64,000 bases of DNA from Duganella sp. sic0402 (GTDB lineage: Bacteria; Pseudomonadota; Gammaproteobacteria; Burkholderiales; Burkholderiaceae_D). The position numbers and the translations under genes are program-made. The DNA lies in NCBI RefSeq assembly GCF_019219065.1, contig NZ_JAHUWK010000006.1, forward strand, positions 124,001 through 188,000. The letters are read 5' to 3'. This document shows positions 57,484-64,000 of this stretch, one piece after another. The stretch's first letter is position 1. Each line of letters begins with the position of its first letter. The notes under the pieces are model-generated. The model was not told the DNA's origin. It saw only the letters and a program-made list of their open reading frames with translations, and made no database searches.

Positions 57484-58061
57484 TGATTCTGTATCTGCAC
57501 GGCTTTCGCTCCTCGCCGCAATCGATGAAGGCGCGCGTGGTGGTGGAGCGCATGGCGGCGCTGGGGCTGGCCGATCAGGTGAGGTCGCCGCAACTGCCGG
57601 CCTCGCCCAAGCTGGCGATCGAACTGGCGCTGTCCCTGGTGAAAGATGTCCCGGCCGAAGCACTGAGCATTATCGGCTCCTCGCTGGGCGGTTACTACGC
57701 GACGTGGCTGGCCGAACGCATTGGCTGCAAAGCGGTGCTGCTGAACCCGGCCATCGTGCCGCGCGTGAACCTGGACCAGCACGTAGGCGTCACCACCCAG
57801 TACCACTCGGACGAGCCGTTTGAATTTAAACGCGAATACATTAATGAGCTGCATGCGCTGGAAGTGCCGCAGATCAGCCAGCCGGAACGCTATTTCCTGG
57901 TTGCCGCCACCGGCGACGAAGTGCTGGACTACCGCGACATGCTGGCTCACTACCGGGGCGCGCGCCAGCATCTGATTCAGGGCAGCGATCACGCGATCTC
58001 CGAGTTCCCGGACTATGTGGACGAGGTACTGGCCTTCTGCGGCGTCGGGGCGCGGTCTTGA
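57483..58061 (+). CDS. YqiA/YcfP-family esterase
   Basis: A 192-residue alpha/beta hydrolase of the UPF0227/YqiA family. It starts MILYLHGFRSSPQSMKARVV (oxyanion HG) and has nucleophile Ser in IIGSSLGGYYATWLAER, Asp in GDEVLDYRDM and His in GSDHAISEFPDY. The natural substrate is not known, and acyl esters are hydrolysed by relatives. It overlaps mpl by one base and ubiC by a TTGA junction. Confidence 0.9.
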   Translation: MILYLHGFRSSPQSMKARVVVERMAALGLADQVRSPQLPASPKLAIELALSLVKDVPAEALSIIGSSLGGYYATWLAERIGCKAVLLNPAIVPRVNLDQHVGVTTQYHSDEPFEFKREYINELHALEVPQISQPERYFLVAATGDEVLDYRDMLAHYRGARQHLIQGSDHAISEFPDYVDEVLAFCGVGARS

Positions 58062-58651
58062 GCGCGCCGCCAAGAAGCGCCTCGCTGCGGCAGGCGCAGT
58101 GGCAGCCGCATGTGCTGGCGCTGAACCCGCCGCCAGCCTATGCGCCGTGGCTGACGGCAGGCGGTTCGCTGACTGCGCGGCTGAAAGCACACAGTCATAA
58201 TTTCCGCGTACAGTGCCTGCATCAGCGCATCGAGCGCTGCCTCAGCGACGAGGCGGTGGCGATCGGCATGCACCGGCCCGGCCGCGTGTGGGAAAGGGAA
58301 GTGCTGCTGAGATGTGATAATACGCCTGCGGTATTCGGCCACACGGTGGTGCCGATGTCGGCCAACGCCAGCGATTGGCCGCTGTTCAGCACCTTGGGTG
58401 AACGTTCGCTGGGCACCACGCTGTTTGGCGATCCGCTGGTCAAACGCGGTGTGTTGGAATTTGCAAGATTGCGCGAAGGGCATCCTTTGGCGCAACGCGC
58501 GCGCGCGGCGCTCGGGGCGGCCGCGCCACGGGATCAAATATTATATGCACGGCGCTGTTTATATCAGCGCCGCCAAGGTACGCTGCTGGTAACGGAAGTA
58601 TTCCTGCCGTCTGTGCTGGAACTGATTAAAACGAACACGAATAAACAATGA
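58058..58651 (+). CDS. ubiC: Chorismate lyase
   Basis: UbiC converts chorismate to 4-hydroxybenzoate plus pyruvate, the first step of ubiquinone synthesis. The 197-residue protein shows WLTAGGSLTARLKAHSHNFR, the central WEREVLLRCDNTPAVFGHTV and the ending YARRCLYQRRQGTLLVTEVF, with the Arg/Glu active-site residues of the family. The only start consistent with the N-terminus is TTG at 58058, overlapping the esterase stop as TTGA. It overlaps the exoribonuclease start at its end. Confidence 0.9.
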   Translation: MSAPPRSASLRQAQWQPHVLALNPPPAYAPWLTAGGSLTARLKAHSHNFRVQCLHQRIERCLSDEAVAIGMHRPGRVWEREVLLRCDNTPAVFGHTVVPMSANASDWPLFSTLGERSLGTTLFGDPLVKRGVLEFARLREGHPLAQRARAALGAAAPRDQILYARRCLYQRRQGTLLVTEVFLPSVLELIKTNTNKQ

Positions 58652-60675
58652 ATGTATTTTTTGAAGAATCCGGCGATTTCAAAGTCGGCAGCGTAATGAC
58701 CCAGGCCGGCGAGGCGTATCAGGTCGAGATGGCCAGCGGCAAGCGTACCAAGGTCAAGGCCAAGGACGTGCTGCTGCAATTCGACAAGCCGGCGCCAGCC
58801 GAACTGATGGAACAGGCCAAGACCATCTCCGCCGAGATCGACCTGGAATTCCTGTGGGAAGTCGCTGGCGAGGAAGAGTTCGGCTTTGCCGAGCTGGGCG
58901 CGGAATATTTCGGCCATGCGCCGCAGCCTGCTGAAGCGGCTGGCCTGATCCTGAGCCTGCATTCGTCGCCGGTGTATTTCTATAAGAAGGGCCGTGGCCG
59001 CTACAAGGCCGCGCCCGAGCAATCGCTGCGCGCCGCGCTGGCCGGTATCGAGAAGAAGAAACAGCAGGCGCTGGTCCAGCAGGGCTATGTTGAAGAACTG
59101 AAGGCCAATAAGCTGCCGGAGTCGATGCAGAACATCGTCATGCAGCTGCTGTTCAAGCCGGACAAGAATTCCATCGAATACAAGGCGCTGGACGCCGCCT
59201 GCGCCGAGCTGCACACCAATCCGCAACGCCTGATGCTGGCGGTTGGCGGCGTGACGTCGCCGAAGGCGCTGCACATGGCCAAGTTCCTGTTCGAGAATTT
59301 CCCGAAAGGCGCCGGCTTCCCGGACGTGCCTGCGCCATCCGCGCCGGCCAATCTGCCGGTGGCGAATGTGGAAGCCTTCTCGATCGATGACGTGACCACC
59401 ACCGAGATTGACGATGCCTTCTCGATCACCAAACTGGACGATGGCAAGGTCAAGATCGGCATCCACATCGCCGCGCCTGGCCTGGGCATCAAGCCGGATG
59501 ACGCGATCGACAAGCTGGCGCGTGCGCGCATGTCGACCGTCTACATGCCGGGCGATAAGATCACCATGCTGCCGGATAACATCGTTGATGCGTTCACGCT
59601 GGCCGAGGGCAAGACCTGCCCGGCGCTGTCGCTGTACGCCACCTTGAATACCGAAGACTGGTCGGTGCTGGCCACCGAAACCCGCGCCGAGATGGTGCCC
59701 ATCGCGAACAACCTGCGCCACAACGACCTGGACGATTTGGTCAATGAGGAAACCCTGGCCAGCGGCGAGGGCGACTATCCGCGCAAGGAAGAACTGGGCC
59801 TGATCTGGAAATGGGCGCAAGTGCTGGAAGCAGCGCGCATGGTCAAGCGTGAAGGTTTCGGCCTGAAGCCGGAGCAGAACAACCGCGTCGATTTCAACTT
59901 CTATGTGGAAGACGATGTGGTTACCGTGTCCCGCCGCAAGCGCGGTGCGCCGCTGGACAAGATCGTCGCCGAGCTGATGATCTTCGCCAACAGCACCTGG
60001 GGCAAGCTGATGCACGACAACGGCGTGCCGGGCATTTACCGCAGCCAGGGCCGTGGCGTCGGCGGCTGGAACGCCAAGATGCAGGTGCGTATGCTGACCC
60101 ACGCCGCGCCGCACGAGGGCCTGGGCGTCGATCAGTACGCATGGAGCACCTCGCCGCTGCGCCGTTATACCGACCTGGTGAACCAGTGGCAGATTCTCGC
60201 CTGCGCCGAGAAGGGCGTGATGGCGCCGCTGGTCGCGCACTTCAAGCACAAGGATGCGGGGCTGTTTGCGATCGTGTCGCAGTTTGATGCGGCGTATTCT
60301 GCGTATGCGGACCACCAGTCGAATATGGAACGCTACTGGTGCCTGCGCTGGCTGGGCCAGGAGAATGCGCGCCAGGTCGAGGCGGTGGTGCTGAAGGACG
60401 AAGTGCTGCGCCTGACCGATATTCCGCTGATCATCCGCCTGCCGGGCATGCCTTCCGTGGCGCGCGGGGCGCAGGTCAAGCTGGATATCCTGCGCTGGGA
60501 CGAGGTGGATCTGACCATCGAAGCGCGCATCCTGGAAATCCCGACCGATGCGGCGCCAGCCGATGTCGACTTCGAGGACGACGTGGAAGACGCGCCGGAA
60601 GAATCGGTCGACGCGCCGGAAGTGGCGGTCGAGGTGGCTGCCGAAGCTGCCGCCGAGCCACCGCCGGCGGTGTAA
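58648..60675 (+). CDS. RNase II-family (RNB) exoribonuclease
   Basis: A 675-residue 3'-5' exoribonuclease. After N-terminal nucleic-acid-binding segments, the RNB catalytic domain begins near residue 240, with the Asp-rich site in SIDDVTTTEIDDAFSITKLD and IHIAAPGLGIKPDDAIDKLA. It also has PLRRYTDLVNQWQILA. The last ~40 residues are an acidic Glu/Asp/Ala/Pro tail. A C-terminal S1 domain is not obvious, so it is a variant of the RNase II group rather than RNase R. It is coupled to ubiC (ATGA). Confidence 0.9.
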   Translation: MNVFFEESGDFKVGSVMTQAGEAYQVEMASGKRTKVKAKDVLLQFDKPAPAELMEQAKTISAEIDLEFLWEVAGEEEFGFAELGAEYFGHAPQPAEAAGLILSLHSSPVYFYKKGRGRYKAAPEQSLRAALAGIEKKKQQALVQQGYVEELKANKLPESMQNIVMQLLFKPDKNSIEYKALDAACAELHTNPQRLMLAVGGVTSPKALHMAKFLFENFPKGAGFPDVPAPSAPANLPVANVEAFSIDDVTTTEIDDAFSITKLDDGKVKIGIHIAAPGLGIKPDDAIDKLARARMSTVYMPGDKITMLPDNIVDAFTLAEGKTCPALSLYATLNTEDWSVLATETRAEMVPIANNLRHNDLDDLVNEETLASGEGDYPRKEELGLIWKWAQVLEAARMVKREGFGLKPEQNNRVDFNFYVEDDVVTVSRRKRGAPLDKIVAELMIFANSTWGKLMHDNGVPGIYRSQGRGVGGWNAKMQVRMLTHAAPHEGLGVDQYAWSTSPLRRYTDLVNQWQILACAEKGVMAPLVAHFKHKDAGLFAIVSQFDAAYSAYADHQSNMERYWCLRWLGQENARQVEAVVLKDEVLRLTDIPLIIRLPGMPSVARGAQVKLDILRWDEVDLTIEARILEIPTDAAPADVDFEDDVEDAPEESVDAPEVAVEVAAEAAAEPPPAV

Positions 60676-60707
60676 AATCAGCCACATCTCTTTAGTCCGG
60701 CCATCGA

Positions 60708-61595
60708 GTGAAGTCTTTTAAAGAAAATCGCTTGCTGTACCTTGCCATCGGCCTGTCGCTGGCGGCGCATGCCGCCATGCTGGCGGTGCGCTTTGTGGCG
60801 CCGGTGCCTGCGCCAGTGCAGGCCGCCGATCCGGGGCTGGAAGTCATCCTGGTCAACGCCAAGCACAACAAGGCGCCGCTGAAGGCCGATGCGGTGGCCC
60901 AAGCCAACCTGGACGGCGGCGGCACGGTCGACCAGGGCCGCGCCAAGTCGCCGATGCCGGACATGCGCAAGACCGAGATGGGCGACAGCGTCAAGGCCAA
61001 CAAGCGCCGCATCGCCGAGCTGGAAGAACGCCAGAAGCAGCTGCTGACGCAGGTGAACTCGTCCTCCAAGGTGGCCGCTCCGCCAATCACCGAGCAGCTG
61101 AAGCCGGACCCGGCGCCCACCGGCGCCGACCTGCTGGAATCGAGCAAGGCGATCGCCCGCCGCGTGGCGGAAATCAGCGAAACCATCGAGGACCAGAACA
61201 AGCGGCCGAAGAAAACCATGATCACGCCGAGCACGCGCGAAGCCGGCTACGCGATCTATTACAAGACCATGCAGAAGCGCATCGAGGACATCGGCACGCT
61301 GAATTTCCCGAACGTGAACGGGCGCAAGCTGTATGGCCAGCTGATGCTGTCGATCCCGGTATTCCAGGACGGCACCATCTATGAACGGGATGGCGGCATC
61401 AAGGTCGAGCGCAGCTCCGGCAACCCGGCGCTGGACGAGGCGGCGATGCGCATCGTGCGCCGCTCGGCGCCGTTCGGCAAATTCCCGCCGAATATGCTGT
61501 CTAACGACCGGGATGACCTGTGGGTGATCATCACCACCTTCAAGTTCACCCGCGACGATAAATTACAAGCCGATATGAGCGGCGGAGGACGTTAA
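60708..61595 (+). CDS. tonB: TonB family energy-transducing protein
   Basis: A 295-residue TonB-like protein spanning the periplasm. The N-terminal anchor [20 protein letters not shown] carries the family's helix with SLAAH. A coiled-coil/charged linker (about 85-165) is followed by the C-terminal TonB fold ([20 protein letters not shown] ... [19 protein letters not shown]). Start is GTG at 60708. The linker is Lys/Glu-rich rather than the Pro-rich form seen in enteric TonB. It precedes aroE by four bases, a recurring betaproteobacterial order. Confidence 0.88.
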   Translation: MKSFKENRLLYLAIGLSLAAHAAMLAVRFVAPVPAPVQAADPGLEVILVNAKHNKAPLKADAVAQANLDGGGTVDQGRAKSPMPDMRKTEMGDSVKANKRRIAELEERQKQLLTQVNSSSKVAAPPITEQLKPDPAPTGADLLESSKAIARRVAEISETIEDQNKRPKKTMITPSTREAGYAIYYKTMQKRIEDIGTLNFPNVNGRKLYGQLMLSIPVFQDGTIYERDGGIKVERSSGNPALDEAAMRIVRRSAPFGKFPPNMLSNDRDDLWVIITTFKFTRDDKLQADMSGGGR

Positions 61596-61599
61596 GAAT

Positions 61600-62418
61600 A
61601 TGGATCGCTACTGCGTGTTCGGCAACCCGATTGCCCATAGCAAGTCGCCGGAAATTCATGCCGCGTACGCGGCGCAGACCGGCCAGGACCTGCAATACGA
61701 GCGCCGTCTGGCGCCGCTGGACGGCTTTGCCGAAGCGGTGCGGTCCTTCATCGCCGAAGGCGGCAAGGGCGCCAATGTGACGGTGCCGTTCAAGCTGGAA
61801 GCGGTCAAGCTGGCGCAGGCGCTGACTATCCGCGCGCGCGCGGCTGGCGCGGTCAACACGCTGGTGTTCAGCGATGAAGGCATCATCGGCGACAACACCG
61901 ACGGCGCCGGCCTGGTGGCGGATATCGTGCAGAACGCCGTCGTTCCGATCACCGGCAAGCGCGTGCTGTTGCTGGGCGCGGGCGGCGCGGTGCGCGGCGT
62001 GGTGTTGCCGATACTTGAGCATCGTCCGGCGAAATTGGTGATCGCCAACCGCACTGTGGCCAAGGCGGAAGAACTGGTTGAACAATTTGCCGCACTGGGC
62101 GGCGAGGGCGTGGTGTCTGCCTGCGGCTTCGATGGCATCGAAGGCGAGTACGACATTATCATCAACGGCACGGCGGCCAGCCTGAGTGCGGAGCTGCCGC
62201 CGATTTCGCCGTCGGTATTCGCACCAGGATCTTTAGCTTTGGACATGATGTACGCAGCTACCCCCACAGTATTCTTGCAGTTCGCCGGCCAGCATGGCGC
62301 ACAGTTGCGTGACGGCCTGGGCATGCTGGTCGAGCAGGCGGCCGAAGCGTTCAATCTGTGGCGCGGCGTGCAGCCTGCCACCGGCGAAGTGCTGCAGCAG
62401 CTGCGCGCCAAGCTATGA
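61600..62418 (+). CDS. aroE: Shikimate dehydrogenase
   Basis: AroE reduces 3-dehydroshikimate to shikimate with NADPH. The 272-residue protein has the substrate site [20 protein letters not shown], the catalytic Lys in [22 protein letters not shown], the NADP loop [17 protein letters not shown] and [10 protein letters not shown]. Together with aroQ in this window it covers two shikimate steps. It overlaps mtgA by ATGA. Confidence 0.96.
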   Translation: MDRYCVFGNPIAHSKSPEIHAAYAAQTGQDLQYERRLAPLDGFAEAVRSFIAEGGKGANVTVPFKLEAVKLAQALTIRARAAGAVNTLVFSDEGIIGDNTDGAGLVADIVQNAVVPITGKRVLLLGAGGAVRGVVLPILEHRPAKLVIANRTVAKAEELVEQFAALGGEGVVSACGFDGIEGEYDIIINGTAASLSAELPPISPSVFAPGSLALDMMYAATPTVFLQFAGQHGAQLRDGLGMLVEQAAEAFNLWRGVQPATGEVLQQLRAKL

Positions 62419-63128
62419 GCAAATCATCCGGCAAATCGGGGAAATGGCGCTGGGTGAAGTGGATCTTCATCCTGCCGGTCCTGCTGTTCCTGGTGGTGCA
62501 GCTGTATTTCTTCGTGCAGATCTGGTGGTGGGTGGGGCATAACCCGTCGATGACCAGCTTTATGCGCCAGCAGCAGGCGGCCATCCAGGAGAAGAATCCG
62601 AAGGCGAATATCCAGCAGATGTGGGTGCCGTACAAGCGCATCTCCAGCAATCTGAAGCGGGCCATCATCGCTTCCGAGGATGCCAACTTCTCCGAGCACG
62701 AGGGGGTGGACTGGGAAGCCATGCAGAAGGCCTACGAGAAAAACAACAAGAAGAAAAAAGTGGTGTCGGGCGGTTCCACCATCACCCAGCAGCTGGCCAA
62801 GAATCTGTTCCTGTCCGGCTCGCGCAGCTATCTGCGCAAGGGCCAGGAGCTGATCATCACCTATATGCTGGAAACCCTGATGGACAAGGAGCGCATTTTC
62901 GAGATCTACCTGAACGTGGTGGAGTTCGGCACCGGCACCTTTGGCGCCGAGGCGGCGGCGCGGCATTACTACGGCGTCAGCGCGGCCAACCTGAGCGCGA
63001 TGCAGGCGGCCAAGCTGGCGGTGATGCTGCCCAATCCCCGCTATTTCGACAAACACCGCGATTCCAACTATCTGGCCCGCCGCACCGGCGTCATTTTGCG
63101 CCGCATGAACTCGGCCGATCTACCTTAA
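62415..63128 (+). CDS. mtgA: Monofunctional biosynthetic peptidoglycan transglycosylase
   Basis: MtgA polymerises lipid II into glycan strands at the inner membrane. The 237-residue protein has an N-terminal membrane helix ([20 protein letters not shown]) and the GT51 motifs: [16 protein letters not shown] with the catalytic Glu, [15 protein letters not shown], and the [13 protein letters not shown] and [20 protein letters not shown] blocks. The ATG overlaps the aroE stop. Length is normal for the family. Confidence 0.95.
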   Translation: MSKSSGKSGKWRWVKWIFILPVLLFLVVQLYFFVQIWWWVGHNPSMTSFMRQQQAAIQEKNPKANIQQMWVPYKRISSNLKRAIIASEDANFSEHEGVDWEAMQKAYEKNNKKKKVVSGGSTITQQLAKNLFLSGSRSYLRKGQELIITYMLETLMDKERIFEIYLNVVEFGTGTFGAEAAARHYYGVSAANLSAMQAAKLAVMLPNPRYFDKHRDSNYLARRTGVILRRMNSADLP

Positions 63129-63177
63129 ACCGGGCTTTGCGGGTACACTTGCGCTGTTTCCAAAGGTGCGTTTACCC

Positions 63178-64000
63178 ATGATTAATGTTTTCGTTCTCCA
63201 GAATGGCCGTCTCAACCAGGTTCCTATCGACACGCGCGAAGACCTGGTCAAGGTTGAGCCTGTCTGGGTGGACCTGACCGATCCGACCGATGAGGAGCGC
63301 GCCTGGGTGCGCACCATCTACGGCGTGATTCTGCCGGGCGAGGACGAAGTCAAGGACATCGAGGCGTCGGCCCGCTATTACGAAGCGGAAAACGGCGACC
63401 TGCACCTGCGCACCGACTTCCTGCTGGAAGAAGAGGACGGCCCGTCGCGCATCGTGACGGTGGCGTTTATCCTGGCGCGCAAGATCCTGTTCTCGGTGCA
63501 CACCGACGACCTGCCGGTGTTCCGCCTGGTGCGGATGCGCGCGCGTTCGCGTCCGGGATCGATCGCCGACTACATGGACGTGCTGCTGGACCTGTACGCC
63601 ACCGATGCCGAGTATTCGGCGGATGCGCTGGAGGGCATTTACCAGCAGCTGGAAGAGGTCAGCGGCCGGGTGCTGCAGGAAACCTTCACCGACCAGGACG
63701 CGGCCGCCGCGCTGAACGCCATCGCCCACGAGGAAGACTTGAACGGCCGCATCCGCCGCAACATGATGGACACGCGCCGCGCGGTCAGCTTCCTGATGCG
63801 CGGCCGCCTGCTGAATTCGGAGCAGTTTGAAGAGGCGCGCCAGATTCTGCGCGATATCGAATCGCTGGACGGCCACACCTCCTTCCTGTTCGATAAGATC
63901 AACTTCCTGATGGACGCCACGGTCGGCTTCATCAACATTAACCAGAACAAGATCATCAAGATCTTCTCGGTGGCCTCGGTCGCCTTCCTGCCGCCGACGC
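63178..64000 (+). CDS. corA: CorA-like magnesium/cobalt transporter (partial at window edge)
   Basis: CorA is a pentameric Mg2+ channel in the inner membrane. The visible 274 residues are the cytoplasmic funnel domain: MINVFVLQNGRLNQVPIDTR, PVWVDLTDPTDEERAWVRTI, FILARKILFSVHTDDLPVFR, the willow helices and the beginning of the stalk helix (INQNKIIKIFSVASVAFLPP). The two membrane helices and the GMN selectivity motif are beyond the edge. It starts after a 49-base gap from mtgA, and the ATG at 63178 gives the family start. Confidence 0.93.
   Translation, partial: MINVFVLQNGRLNQVPIDTREDLVKVEPVWVDLTDPTDEERAWVRTIYGVILPGEDEVKDIEASARYYEAENGDLHLRTDFLLEEEDGPSRIVTVAFILARKILFSVHTDDLPVFRLVRMRARSRPGSIADYMDVLLDLYATDAEYSADALEGIYQQLEEVSGRVLQETFTDQDAAAALNAIAHEEDLNGRIRRNMMDTRRAVSFLMRGRLLNSEQFEEARQILRDIESLDGHTSFLFDKINFLMDATVGFININQNKIIKIFSVASVAFLPPT

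Overview
The window is a high-GC, gene-dense chromosomal segment of a betaproteobacterium. The best guess is Oxalobacteraceae, Massilia/Duganella/Janthinobacterium type. This rests on protein style, a lysine/alanine/proline-rich histone H1-like protein, and typical Burkholderiales gene sets (rppH-proS, ypjD-PP0621-pilS-pilR-ampD, aroQ-accB-accC-prmA, tonB-aroE-mtgA). The genus is inference, and no rRNA, tRNA, prophage, insertion sequence or CRISPR array was seen.

Layout. 1-4441 (-): topoisomerase IV, parE then parC (parC runs off the left edge). 4652-8185: a small hypothetical protein, a TorF-type outer-membrane protein, a RAMA-like domain protein, and a coupled pair made of a dihydrodipicolinate synthase paralogue and a ParA-like protein. 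8380-16566 (+): a complete potassium-uptake operon, two mini membrane proteins followed by kdpA-B-C-D-E, with tandem TTTAC repeats upstream that look like KdpE sites. 16571-20206 (-): a membrane-anchored acetyltransferase and a MoxR ATPase / acetyltransferase / VWA operon. 20405-21087 (+): two small c-type cytochromes. 21155-26746: DUF1841, rppH, proS, a lytic transglycosylase, a SWIB-domain protein with a histone-like tail, and ffh.

26927-35005 (+) is an accessory-looking block: DUF898 membrane protein plus M48 peptidase, a MacAB-type exporter behind a candidate Fur box, and a nitrate/sulfonate-type ABC importer. 35027-39796 (+): ypjD, a PP0621-family protein, the PilS/PilR two-component system and ampD. 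39967-44073 (+): class Ia ribonucleotide reductase nrdAB preceded by two NrdR boxes 31 bp apart. 44156-46186: a flavin monooxygenase divergent from a MarR regulator, with two matching palindromic operators between them. 46187-47163 has no convincing gene but carries a stem-loop terminator. 47164-48795: histone H1-like protein and YggT.

48868-54763 (-) reads aroQ, accB, accC, prmA, a DUF3426 zinc-ribbon protein and a PfkB sugar/nucleoside kinase, probably one transcription unit. 54848-56034 (-): nucleotidyltransferase-like protein and a TlpA thioredoxin. 56119-63128 (+): mpl, yqiA-type esterase, ubiC, an RNase II-family exoribonuclease, tonB, aroE, mtgA. corA starts at 63178 and runs off the right edge.

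Most of the window is housekeeping. The less ordinary items are the long N-terminal extension of ParC, the TTTAGTA repeat cluster at 6436-6591, the ParA-like protein with a degenerate P-loop, the membrane-GNAT fusion, the GNAT gene inside a MoxR/VWA operon, the Fur-box/macAB layout, the MarR operators with a possibly leaderless transcript, and the orphan terminator near 46850. No clearly new multi-gene system was identified.
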